Shown: piece by piece, positions 1-12,300 of the stretch | How the letters are laid out: each line of letters begins with the position of its first letter | Numbering within the stretch: the first letter of the stretch is position 1 | DNA from: Pegoplata infirma | Lineage: Eukaryota > Arthropoda > Insecta > Diptera > Anthomyiidae | DNA length: 64,000 nucleotides | Direction: 5' to 3' | Assembly (NCBI GenBank): GCA_963921195.1 | Contig: OY992540.1 | Span: 10,157,266-10,221,265 of the forward strand | Notes under the pieces: model-generated | The model's database searches: none | What the model was told of the DNA's origin: nothing | What the model saw: the letters and a program-made list of their open reading frames with translations, nothing else | Program-made: the position numbers and the translations under genes

Positions 1-337
1 TTTTTTTTTAACAATTTTTTTTCAATATTGTTTTTTTGCAATAATAATAATTTTTTATTCGAGGACATTTTTTATTTTTTTTTTAAATAACCTTGTTTAC
101 ATTGTGGAGGCAAGGCCGACTTTAACTTTTTTACTTGTTAATAATCTTAACTTTACTTAATACGATCATTCAACTTGTTGTCTCTTAAATATTTTTGAAA
201 GGGTCACCAACACGATCTGACATTGTGGACACAAATGAAGGGATTTGCATTGTTTTTATTATACCCTCTTCTTAGTATTAGAGGGTATATATACGTTTGT
301 CATTCCGTTTGTTACTCATCGAAATATTGGTCTGGAC
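1..337 (+). repeat. Helentron/DINE-like repeat pieces
   Basis: There is no gene here. Bases near 104-142 read GGCAAGGCCGACTTTAAC then TTTTTTACTTGTT, the same 3' terminus as the fuller copies ending at 2266 and 54369. From about 262 a new copy begins with the 5' hairpin (TACCCTC ... GAGGGTA) and the CATTCCGTTTGTTACTCATCG block. That copy is broken at 338 by a hAT-like element and resumes at 844. The Helentron/DINE-1 assignment is an inference from the terminal hairpins and the microsatellite core of the copy at 53.8 kb. Confidence 0.5.
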
Positions 338-835
338 TAGAGATAGGCGCGTGAGTGATTTTTGACTCGCTCACGACAGGAATTTTTGAATCACACATAC
401 TCACGAACATATTTTTTCTACTCACACTCACTCACAATCACGTGAGTAAATTTAATATAACTCGCACTCACGTGCACTCACGCTAGCTTCACTCACACTG
501 ACGTTGACTCACACTCACGAAACTCTTATTTATACAAAAAAAATTCAAAAATCTTTCAAAATTTTCATCAAAATTTAAAGATTAGCGAAATTTTAAATTT
601 TTTTTTGCTTTTTTTCGGGACGAAATCTTTTTTTGGTATGAAACGAAATATGAAGAGAAAATAAATCACGCAAACTCACGCAAAAAAATAGACTCACGCA
701 CACTCACTCACACAAAAATCTTACGCAATTTTTTCCTCCTCTCATTCACAATCACGTGAGTAAAATTGAATTTAGTCACACTCACGCGTGATCACGCGTG
801 AATCACGCTCTAATCTGCTCATGTGCCCATCTCTA
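338..835. mobile_element. Non-autonomous hAT-like element, TIR TAGAGATRGGC
   Basis: The ends are TAGAGATAGGC on the left and GCCCATCTCTA on the right. They are flanked by a perfect 8-bp duplication, GTCTGGAC (330-337 and 836-843). The 498-bp interior is built from repeated GTGAGTG/CACTCAC words and has no reading frame. The 8-bp duplication and the TAGAG-type terminus fit the hAT superfamily. It sits inside the Helentron-like repeat, so it is younger than that copy. Related GTGAGT-rich pieces lie at 47.8-49.2 kb and 59.1-59.5 kb. Confidence 0.75.
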
Positions 836-859
836 GTCTGGACACCATAAAGTATATAT

Positions 860-1124
860 CGCTCATTTACTTGTACAGTGTCATAAATCAAAATATGTCG
901 TTTTTGGGTAAACCATACAGAATTATTTGTTATATCCTGCTTTATATTGTGTCAAACCGTATTAATATCTTCTAAACTCACCGTTTGAGAAGAGAACACG
1001 CCATTACAACATTTTCTATGTACAGGTCTTTTGCAATGTAAAACAAGTTTCAATTGTAAACTTTAAACAGGTTTTCTGTAGAATCAAACCTTTTGCGTTA
1101 TGACACTATACAAGTAAATGAGCG
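860..1124. mobile_element. Foldback element, TIR CGCTCATTTACTTG
   Basis: Inverted ends of about 26 bp begin CGCTCATTTACTTGTA on each strand and are flanked by TATAT on both sides, so the exact target duplication cannot be set. The interior is non-coding. It interrupts the same Helentron-like copy as the hAT-like element at 338. Confidence 0.55.
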
Positions 1125-2266
1125 ATATATTACACAGGACAACACTTTTTTTTGCCCGGGATCTGATAGCTAATTTTGGGGTACGCTGATTTCAAATCTG
1201 GCTATCGTTTTTTTGGGTCAGCTCTAGTTTTCGAGATATAGCCTAAGGAATCTTTGAAAATAGGCTAATTTTGGCATCTTTGTGAGTCCATATTTACCAA
1301 CACTTGTCTTACATCCAAAAAGTGAATGACGAGTTTGAGTATGTTAAATATGCTGATTCCAAAAATGCTCTTACTTTTGTTGAGTCATCTTTAGTTTTGG
1401 AGATATCGCTAAAATAATTTTTTTAAATTTATGCCCTCTTTAATTTTGTCTGAATATTTATGCCCTTTTTAATAACTCGAAAACTGAAGCTGCCAGAAAA
1501 AAGCTAATACCAGTTTTGGAATCCTCGCATCCAATATAGTTAAGTTCGAGCTTAAAACTGAGGCTCCAAAATTAGTTTTGGAAATTATAGCCAAGCAAAG
1601 TTAGTAAAAATCCCACTTTTTCGACTTTTTAACAGCGATTTGCTCGCGAACGCGAGCTGATGGAAAAAATTGGATAACAGATTCGGAATCAGCACACTAA
1701 ACTCCATAGAAATCAGTTGTCAAAGGTCAGGCAAATTGAAAAAGTTCAACTTTTGTCAACCTGTGTTATTGATCAGTGATCGATTCTCTGTTGAAATGGC
1801 GATCACGGTCAGAATATTTCACGTATATGACAGAAACTTAACATGAAACTGAATAAATGTTGTTGCCCCGAGAAGTTTTTTATTGCATTTGGGCGAAATT
1901 GGTTCAGCGGTTCAAAAGTTATGAACAAAAATTTGGGTGCATTCCACACAACCTAAAAATACAAAATGCTCTAATTCAGCTGCTGGCTGACATATTTCGA
2001 AAGAATTGGATAAATAATGGTATTTAAACAAGTACAAACATTAAAAAAAAAATACGGAATTATTTTTTTCGCCAAAATTTTTTTTTTTCTTGCGGTTTTT
2101 TTTTCTCAATTAAATTTTCTTATATTAATTGTGTTACAACAATTTTTTCACTAATTTTTTTTTTTTTTTTTTCAAATAATGCAATAAAAATTGCAATAAT
2201 CTTTTTTACATTGTTGAGGTTATCAATACATTTGGCAAGGCCGAATTTAATTTTTTTACTTGTTAT
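1125..2266 (+). repeat. Old repeats and 3' half of a Helentron-like copy
   Basis: There is no coding sequence. From about 1780 the sequence matches the copy at 53.8 kb: the GATCGATTCT block, then CCGAGAAGTTT, then GGTTCAGCGGTTCAAAAGTT. It ends near 2266 with GGCAAGGCCGAATTTAA and TTTTTTACTTGTTA. The part from 1130 to 1780 holds degenerate phrases about older repeats that cannot be assigned. Confidence 0.45.
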
Positions 2267-4303
2267 TTATTGTTTTTTCTGTTCTTACAGATCGAGCTCG
2301 GGTTCATTTGTTAAAAGATATTTCTGGTATTCTAATACCGGCTTCAAACACTCCAGTTAGTGTAATCATCAGTAGGATTTTTTAAATGTCGGTTTGTCTT
2401 GTTAATAGGAAATTGTTACAAAAAATCTTTTTTACGAACTTTAAATGGAATTTTCGAATTTCAAATGAAGCATTGCAAATTGAATCTTCCGAATTTCATT
2501 TGATCATTTAAGAATTCATCTGTAAATGGCATTGATATAGGGCGGTTAAGTCCAGAGACTTTATAATATAGAGATAAGACAAATTTATTTCTCCTACTAC
2601 CTTCTAGGGGACGCGTGTCTTAATAATATCTCAAAACTATGCTTGAGCTAATACTAAATTTTAGTAAGGGCTCAAATAACTCAGGAATTATTGCTCAGAA
2701 AACTATGTTATTTTCCATACACTCGTAACAACTATCCAGTATCTTACATATAAAAAAAAATTTGAAAATTTTGCACGCAAAAGTTAGTTACAGAGTTTTT
2801 TAAATTTAGTTTACTACTAAAGTCTCACTAGCAGGTGCTGCCATTGAGACAAAAGTAGACAACTTTTTTTCCGGTATTGCCATTGAAGCAATGCCCTGGT
2901 TAAGTCACTATGTTCCTATCAGATTCCAAATAATTAAACATTTTGTTTTTAAATAAAATTTATATTTTTATTAGAAAAAAAAAAGAAGAAAAAAACAAGA
3001 CACAAACATAAGCAAGTTTAAAAAATTATAATGATTCAATTTGTTCGAATAAACTAAAATATTAATGAATTTCAGTCTATAAAACATTTTCAAAACATAA
3101 CATTAACTTATTAACTTTTTTTTTTTTAATAATTTAATAAAATAAGAAATTTCTTAATATACTGTTTATTAATCAGTACAAAAATACGATTGAATTATGA
3201 ATAAACTGATAGTTTTTATAAACAATTCATTTGATTTCGGAATTAATTATATGCAGCAGGTTTTTGTTTTTTTTAAAGAAAAGTATAATTTGTAAAGATA
3301 TGCATAGTTAAATTTAATAAACACTTTTAATATTATTTTTTAAATTAATAAGAAATAGCAAATAAAAATTTCAAAATTTAGATTATTGAAATAAAATGCT
3401 TAAAATTAGTTAATATGCTTTAAAAAAACAATTTTTTCCGGAAAATTTATTAAGGTTCAATTTGGTTAATACAAATGAATAAAAAAATAATACATTTTCT
3501 ATGCTATTAAGTATTCGAAACCTTTAAAAGTAAAAATCCAAATATTATACATAAAATATTTTGAGAATTCGTAACCGAGTAGATGATATTGATACTGTTC
3601 AATTTTCTTTTTCTGCTTTCGGAAAATCTGCTGAAATCGAAATATGTATTGTTAAGTGGTAATATAATAAAAAGCAAAACGATAGGATTTTTTAAAACTA
3701 TTTTTAGTATCTTTCATGACCGTTTGAATTTTACAATAAACCTGTGATTTTCACTTTAGGTAAAATAAATTTTAAATTTTATCAGTTTTTAAAATTTAAA
3801 GTGAAAAAATTTGAAATAAAATATTTTTAAATAAAATAATATTGGTTTTATACTTAAATAAAAACAAAATAATAATTGAAAACTAAATAAAATGTTTCAG
3901 AGTTTTTAAATTAAATGTTTTAATTAAAATGGAGCATTCACAAAAATATGTATGTACGTACAAAATTATTAATGTACTTCTTAGATTTTAAGGCTTGTGC
4001 CATAAATAAATTTCTATATAAATATATTTTATATGTATTTATAAATTTCATAGAGATTGCATTCGATAACATTTTAATTTTAAAAACCTTTCTAACAATT
4101 GCTGGGCATAAAACTTTTTAATGTAGAATAGTCTCAACTTTTTCTCTAAACCCTTATTTTGTTTTTTATAACACGCTGCAAAAGCCATTTAGGATTTACA
4201 CTAAACCAAGTTGAAATGAAATCACAAATGTGTTCTATTAAAACCCCCGTTTGGATCTGCTGCATCACTATTTCTTTATAGTTATATAAAATTCCCAGCA
4301 TTG
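2267..4303. other. AT-rich intergenic DNA, nothing recognised
   Basis: Very AT-rich sequence with homopolymer runs and short A/T repeats. No open reading frame longer than about 60 codons, no RNA gene and no paired terminal repeats were seen. Confidence 0.6.
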
Positions 4304-4311
4304 GGTCGCAC

Positions 4312-5287
4312 CATACATGGGACTATTTAAATAAAAGAACTAATTAATTGACGATTTCATTGGCATTATATTGAAACTAATGCCAATGAAATTTTTAGCA
4401 TTGTTTCAATCAATGCCAATGCTCGTTAAGGAATTAGTAGCATTAGTAATGCCAGTTATAAAAAATTTCATTGGCATTAATAAATGCCTAAATGAAAACA
4501 AAGCATTAGCAATATTAAATGTTGTATTTACGTCAACGAGTTGTGAAATTTTTTTTTGGTTAAAACTTGAAATGGCTTTATCGCGAAAACTAAGCCAGAT
4601 AGAGCAAAATGGAGGGCATTTTTGGTTCTTTGAATCTCCATAGTTTCGCCGATCCTCTTCACATGTGTGGACCTTAATAGGGTCCAAATTTTTAATCTAA
4701 AAAATTGGCACTCCCGAAAATTTGAAAATTCACATACCTTTAGCATTATCTTGCTTAGTTTTCCAGGTACTGCAATTTAGGGGCCCAATAGGGTCTTGAG
4801 AATTTTAGAAACTGAATAACTAAAAAACTATTCCTCGGAGGGTTTTCGAGTATTGGCAGACGAGTTCTAGAAACCAAGTGCTACAAAAATGCTTTTGGAA
4901 TTTTTGTTGTGTCGGCAATATTTACCGAGATATGAGCATTTTTAAATTTTCGGGAATCCCAAACTTTTTTGATTCAAAGTTAGGACCCATTGGGGTCCAC
5001 ACATGTGAAGAGGACCCGCGAAAGTATGCAGATCCAAAAAACCCAAAATGCCCTCCATTTTGCTCTATCTGGCTTAGTTTTCGAGATATCGCCATTTTAA
5101 GTTTTTTAAAAAAATATATATTTATGTAAACAAATGCTTTTTTTATCAATTGTAAAATGTCTTTCCAAAAATGCCAATGCCAAAAAATTTCATAGGCAAT
5201 AAACGCTAATGCTTTTTTTTTGGCATTGGCATTAGTTCCAACTAATGCCAATGAAAATTCAATGCCAATTAAAAATTCCCATGTATG
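4312..5287. mobile_element. TIR element with CATACATGGGA ends (copy A)
   Basis: The ends CATACATGGGA and TCCCATGTATG are flanked by a perfect 8-bp duplication, GGTCGCAC (4304-4311 and 5288-5295). The interior is a large inverted repeat: the block near 4560-4690 (AACTAAGCCAGATAGAGC, then CACATGTGTGG) returns reversed near 4985-5105. Sub-terminal repeats of the word ATGCCAATG fill both ends. The 8-bp duplication suggests a hAT- or P-type transposase acting in trans. A shorter copy lies in opposite orientation at 10402. Apparent reading frames here are low-complexity and not genes. Confidence 0.8.
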
Positions 5288-5458
5288 GGTCGCACATTGT
5301 TATGCATATAACTTTTTAGCAGCTTTTAGAAATATGCGTGACAACCATTGGGGTTCTGGTATGGGTGCATCGTGTCTTTCACAAACGAAGGAATGGACAT
5401 CACTAGAATCTCTTAGAATATAAAAGACCAATAATATACATATAAACTTTATCGGGAT

Positions 5459-5800
5459 TATACACCATTTACAGATGTAATTCGAAAAATATCAATTAAT
5501 ATTCGAAGATTCTACTTGTAATTCAATTTGTAATTCGGAAATTCTTTTATAATTCAAAAAATAACTGAATTTCTTTTGATGTTTTTGAATTTTAATTCAA
5601 ATGTTTGTATTACAATTGATCTTTTTCGAATTACAATTGATCTTTTTAAAATTACAATTGATTTTTTCGAATTACAATTCATATTTTTCGAATGACCATT
5701 GAAATTTTCGAATTGCAAGTAAAATCTTTGTATTACAAACAAATCTTCAAATTACAATTCTTCTTTTTCTTATTACATCTGTAAATGGTATATACCAATA
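5459..5800. mobile_element. MITE-like element with ACCATTTACAGATGTAAT ends (copy 1)
   Basis: The ends are ACCATTTACAGATGTAAT on the left and ATTACATCTGTAAATGGT on the right. The interior is made of 20-25 bp words such as ATTACAATTGATCTTTTT and is non-coding. Relatives lie at 9540, at about 9990 and in the Nup160 third intron. Confidence 0.6.
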
Positions 5801-6309
5801 TTTCGATACGTTACACACGCAATAACAAAGTGACTTGCTTAGGTCAGAAATCCTTTCTGCGGAATTCTTAGCCGTTCACCAAAAGCCGGACATCAAAGCG
5901 GTCTTATTTAGCAGCTAGATAGTAATATTCTAAAAATGTGTGTGGCTATTAAAAATATGTGATGATGTTATGCCAACTACCAAAGGAGTTTTTACTACTA
6001 ACAACTTACAGCCTTACCACAAGAAAATAAAATAAATTTAAAATGAGCTTTTAATTTTATTTCCATACAAATTGTTTTTGTTTTTAAAATCGATTTTCGA
6101 AAAATGTATTGAAAATTTGAAATTTAAAATAAAACTTTTGTTAAAATAGACTTTTAGTTTTCTTGTGGTAAGGGCCTTACTTTTTTCAACACTTTCCTTA
6201 AATGGCTGTTTCCCAGCGTAATCATACCTAACATTTATATATTAATTTGATAATTTTTTTTTTTGTTAATGTAAACCGAAATTTCTATAATCATTAAATT
6301 AACTAAAGC
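5801..6309. other. 3' flank of the zinc-finger gene
   Basis: No gene was recognised. This is AT-rich DNA downstream of the minus-strand zinc-finger stop codon and probably contains its 3' UTR. A minus-strand AATAAA-like word occurs near 6056, but the poly(A) site cannot be set from sequence alone. Confidence 0.4.
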
Positions 6310-9300
6310 TTAATCCAAAATTATAATATTGGGTGTTATTGGTTTATATTTAATTAAAATTTCTTGTTTTTGTAAGTGCTGTTGTTTTGTATGTTGTTCC
6401 AAGTCGTCTTTAGAGGCAAATAAATGCAAACAATAACAACAGGGTACATTAAATTTTTGAGGTATAAATAAGGCAGTGTTTGTTTTAGTTATGTGATGAG
6501 AAGATGAAGAACAAGTTAAACTACTATCACTAGTTTTAGAAGATTCATTCAATTTTATTAAATCCTCAATCCACTGATCCTGATTTGCTTGTATTACATT
6601 TAAAGTTTCTATGGAATTCCCAATATTATTAGGCACTTGTCGTGTGAAATTTTCACAGCTCTCTATAGTTTTCAATCGTTTGTTATCGCATTCATCTTGA
6701 TTTAAAGAATTTGCAATAAATTTACGTTTTTGTTTATTTGTTGCGTGTAGGTTAGGATCATCACAACATTGTTTAATATGTTGTTGTAACAATGAGGCTG
6801 AAGAAAATATTTTATTGCATTTATTACATTTTGTATATTTATTTTCGTTATGTTGTTGAAGCAAATGTAAATTAAATATACGAAAACCTTTAAATCTTTT
6901 TAAGCAATAATTACATTTATATGTTTGCAAGTCTATTTGACGGACAGTTGGTTTTACTTTGACCTTTTTGATTTGAATATCTTTAATTTTTTTAGGTCTT
7001 CCTTTGGTTTTTTTTACAATGGTTGGCAAATTTACTTGATCCTTTGGTTTTAATTTAATTTTAATTTGTAATTTCTTTTTAGGTTCGATAGATTGTTTTT
7101 GTAATTTCTTGATGGGTTCCACAGACTTTCTTTGTTGTAATTTTGTTACAGATTCGGTTTTTCTTTGATGTTGTTTTGGTTTGATTGGATGTTTAAACTT
7201 ATCAGATTTCAGAGGAGTTTCTAATCTTAAAGATGTTTTTAATTTTTGAGATTTTTTAGTTGGAGCAATAATTTTTGACTTTTTAAGCGAACTTTTCTCT
7301 TTTTCTATCACTTTTAATTTTCTAGTTTTTCTTTTAGATTTTTCCACTTTTTCGGGAAGTTTTTTCAAAACCTTAGGTTTAGCAACAACAGCAGGTGGGC
7401 AAATTTTCCTAGTTGAAGAAGAGCAGGGAATATTTACTTCAGAGGTAGTAGTAGTTGTTACTTTGGTCTTTTGAGTCGTTGTTGTGGTGGTCTTATGTTG
7501 CTGTAAATGCCTCAAGTGATGTAAATAACCAGCTACAACTTTTTGGCATATCTTACATTCAAAAAAGAATGTTTTTCTCTTATGAAATTGAAAAATTTTA
7601 GCTGTTTTAGCCACCTCCTGTTGTCGCGACGCATTCCAACCAAATGCACTTACGTGTACCAATTCCCTTAAATGCCCTTTGAACTCTTGATGCTCATGAT
7701 TGGATATTAAGTGGCGACACAGTGACAAATACTGAGCTCCACATTTTACTTTACATACTGGACATTTTAATTGCTTCATCATGGGATCTTTTAAAGACTT
7801 TGATTCAATTGGATGCTTGTCTATTATATGTTCCTTATGTTCTCTAAATATTTCATCGATTCGACCACAAAGTTGACACTCATAAAATGTAGTACGTTGC
7901 ATATAACGTAAGCGTATAGTCATGCAACTATCTTGACCTACGCGAGGTTTTTCGGACAAAACATCGCCATTATATTCACGATGTTTATAGCGCATATGAT
8001 GTATTAACCGATGTACTTGGGAAAAACCAAATTGGCACAAAGGACACTTCACACCCTGATGAATGCGTTCATGTACGGATAGGCTTTCAGCATCGGGTAA
8101 ACTTATATTACAAGTCTTACATGTGAACCTTTTCTGGACATTAACAGATTCTTTACATGCAGAACCAGAAGTCAGAGGCTTCTTACTAGCCGATTTTGTG
8201 GGACTATCTTCATTTTCCGAATCACTAGATACCAAATTTAAACTAGCAACTAAGCGTAATTGTTTTTCATCATAACTTTTACGTTTTCTCTTTTTCGTAG
8301 ACGAAGTTGGCGTTTGTTCCGGATCCACTCTACGAAATATTATTTCCTCATCATCATCATCAGCTATTGACTTGGCGTTATTTTGAATAGTATTCAACGA
8401 TGTTTTATTGGTTTGACTATTATTTTTAACTGGTGTTTGAAATGCAGGCATTTTTTCTGCAGGTTCTATTATGGATAAATCATTTGAAGAGTTTGTTAAA
8501 GGTGTAAGTAGACCTGTGTCCTTCTCTGCTGATTCTCGTAACATTCCCTCAGTAGATTTTACATCATCATCGTCATCTAAATCAATTATAGCTACTATAC
8601 GGTGGCCAAATTGATCGACAATGGCAGGTGGTGTGGGCACATGGATCGGTATAGAAGATGCTGGTGTGCTTTCTCGCGATGTTAATAAATCTATTGTTTT
8701 TGATTCATCCCCCTCACTTCCACCGGCCGTAGACTGAGGTGGTGTATAAGGGGACTGGAATTGTGGTACAAATTGTTGTTGTATTTGTGGTTGCAGTTGT
8801 AAGTTTTGTTGTGGTTGTTGGGGTAGTAACTGTTGCACATGTTGACTTTTTAATTGTCTTTGTTGATCAACTTTTTGCATAAATATATTATATAACATAT
8901 CATCATCATCTACTATAACTGGGGAATCTGAACGTTGTCTTTGTTGAGATTCACCATTTGGTAATCGATTTACAAGTCTTGCTGGCAGTGCATTATTTGT
9001 AGCTTCTACTACGTCTATTTCAATATCACTACCACTATCATGGTCACCATCATCCAAATGATGGAAAATTTGTATGCGTTCATCACAAACACGACAAATG
9101 TTGCCCAAGGTAAGAGTTGTCAGTAGGAGCTGTGGCATAGAAATTATAAACAAATAATATAAAACATTACTAAATAATTTAAAACATTACTAAATTGAAA
9201 AGAAGTGAATACCCTACGGTAGATTTATAACGATTTTTCCCGTTCTGAACATTTTCCTTGAAAACCCTCTATAACTTATAGATAACTTGTATAGTTAAAG

Positions 9301-12300
9301 AGAACTTGTGTTAATTTCGCAAATTTTTATCAATTTCCAATTGAAACTATAGTCCAAAAATTAAGAGATTTCTATAAATAAAAATCCTCAGGTATCAAGT
9401 GGAAATGTTTACAGATATTCTAAATTTTTATTTTATTTTTTATTTTAATTTATTATTTCAATACATTGGAAGCCTTAAAGGCCAAATTTAACCGCAGTTT
9501 TCGGGTCCCACGAAAATTAAATAATTATGTCAAACCTCTACACCATTTACAGATGTAATTCGAAATTATATCAATTGTAATTTGAAGGTTTCATTTGTAA
9601 TTCAAGGATTTTATTTTAAATCTAAGAATCTACTTGTGGGGTATGTCATAGACTCAATTCCGTTAGGATTTGGAATAAGTAGTTTACTCGTAAAACTTAA
9701 AACGAATAATTTTTTTTTTTGGAATCAAATCACTTTCAAAAATCAAAGTGTAATTAAATTGCATAAAAGTGGTTTAATCTGAAAAAAATCGATTTGCGTT
9801 TTACGAGTAAACTACTTATTCCAAATCCTAACGGAATTGAGTCTGTGACATGCCCCACAATTAGATTCTTAGATTTAAAACAGAATTTTCGAATACAAAT
9901 AAAATCTTCGAATTACAATTGATACAATTTCGAATGACATCTGTAAACGTTGTAGAGAGTTGACATAATTATTTAATATTTCACTTCTGAAAAAGGATCA
10001 ATTATAATTCGAAAAAGATCAATTGTTATTCGAAAAAAATTAATTGTAATTCGAAAAAGATCCATTGTAATTCGAGAAAGATCAATTGTGATTCGAAAAA
10101 GATTAATTGTTATTCCAAAAAAGATCAATTTTAATTCGAAGATTCCGATTGTAATTCGAAAAACAGCAATGGAAATTCGGTTGATATTTTTCCAATAACA
10201 ATTGGAACTTTCAAAATAGATTTGAACTTTTTCGAAATCTTTTATAAATTACAATTGGAATTTTTGAAATGCAAATGGAAATTTCGAATTACAAGTAAAA
10301 TCTTTCAAATACAAATGGAATCTTTAAATTACAAATGGAATCTTCGAAATAAAAGTAGAATCTTCGATTTTCAATTAATGTTTTTCGAAATACATCTATA
10401 GCATACATGGGAATTTGTAATTGGGATTGAATTTTCATTGGCATTAGTTGGAACTAATGCCAAAAAAAAGCATTAGCATTTATTTCCAATGACATTTTTT
10501 GGCATTGACATTTTTTGTACTAATGCCAATGAAACGGCACAAATGCCTAAAAAACTATTTACAATTGATAAAAAAAAACATTTTTTACAATATATATTTT
10601 TTTTTAAACTTAAAATGGCGATATCTCGAAAACTAAGCCAGATAGAGCAAAATGGAGGGCATTTTTGGTTTTTTGAAACTTCATACTATCGCGGGTCCTC
10701 TTCACATGTGTGGACCCTAATGGGTCCTAACTTTGAATCCAAAAAAATTGGGTTTCCCGAAATTTTAAAAATGCTCATATCTCGGTATATATTGCCGATA
10801 CAACAAAAATTACAAAAGCATTTTTTGTAGCCAATGAAATTTTTTATACTTGGCATTACTAATGCTACTAATTCTTTAACGGGCATTGACATTGATTGAA
10901 ACAATGCCAATGCTAAAAATTTCATTGGCATTAGTTTCATTATAATGCCAATAAAGTCGTCAATTAATTAGTCCATTTATTTAAATAGTCCCATGTATGA
11001 TCTATAGGCTTCACAAAAGATCATATTGGTCGCAGTGCATAGGGCCTTTTTTGATCATATCTAATACATCTGTAAATGGTTTAAAAAGTAAAAATAACCA
11101 ACAAATCTTTGTTAACTGACGCCGTTAGCTTTCTAATTATTATAGATGGATTTTTTTCTAACGTTTATAAAATATCCCATACAAATTTGACACAATTTTG
11201 CGTTTATAAATCTAAAATCGTCAAATTTGTATGGGATAATTTATACACGTAAGCAAAAAAATTCAGCTTTTACCCAATTCACACCTGAGGGGAAATCTCG
11301 TTCGAACGATATTTGGATTATATGGTAGTGTATAAAATGATACAGTACCATATGATCAAAATCTCATTCGAACGAGATTTCACCTCAGATGTGAAAACCC
11401 GAGTAAAAATAATTAGATATAATTATATCTAACGAGATATGATTATACATATTTATATCTCATGAAAGATCAAGTTATATATAACCAGATATGTTAGATC
11501 TGCTGCTATATATAACGATATCTTGTATTATATCTGGTTATGTCTTCTATCATATCTGTCACTTATGCAAGATTAAAATCCATTTCAACTTTAAACGTAA
11601 TCAAACAACTAAGTTTTTAGAATTAGATTTTAAATAAACACCCTCTATTTTTAAAATCATCGTTATTTTTTATTTGATTTGATACAAAAAGAAAATAAAA
11701 ACAAAATTGAAAATGTAAATACAAAAAATAATTCGTATTTTCTGTCAAATATAAAATAAAAATATTTAAAAAAAAGGAAAAGAAGAACATACATATTTTG
11801 GAAAAATTTCATAAAAATATTATTATTTAAATCAAAACAAAGGAAAGACAATTTGAAATCCGCCATCCGATGTTGAAAACGCTAACGTAAGTATTTTAGC
11901 AATGAGCAAGAAAATTAAAAACAAACGAATAACAAATTTCTCTCAATTTGCAGATTTCTTCGAAAAGTCAAAATGCTTGGATAAACAAATTTTAAAATTT
12001 ATGAAGCTAAAGATTACGCCAATGAAGTTTTCGCCAATGAAGTTTTCACCAATGAAGTTTTCCCAACAGTTCAGAAGTTTTCCGTGAATTCAAAATAATT
12101 GCGATATCAGTTTGTTTAAAATTAAATTAGTGTTCTTATTTATTTTAAATATCCACGGATATTGTTTAAATGATATTTACATCTACCCCGAATTCCAGAA
12201 AAAATAGGATTTTGGGGTAAATGTAAATACCAGATTACATGTGTTTGTATAAATTAAAAGGCTCACTTAGTCATGATATAATCCAAGATTTTGTGTACCA

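Noticed and set aside
10489..10940. Two overlapping open frames on opposite strands
   Set aside because: Both are inside the CATACATGGGA element and translate its ATGCCAATG repeats and inner arm.
11902..12087. Small frame with a repeated MKFSP motif
   Set aside because: It arises from a thrice-repeated 12-bp DNA word in an intron; no homology and no splice support.
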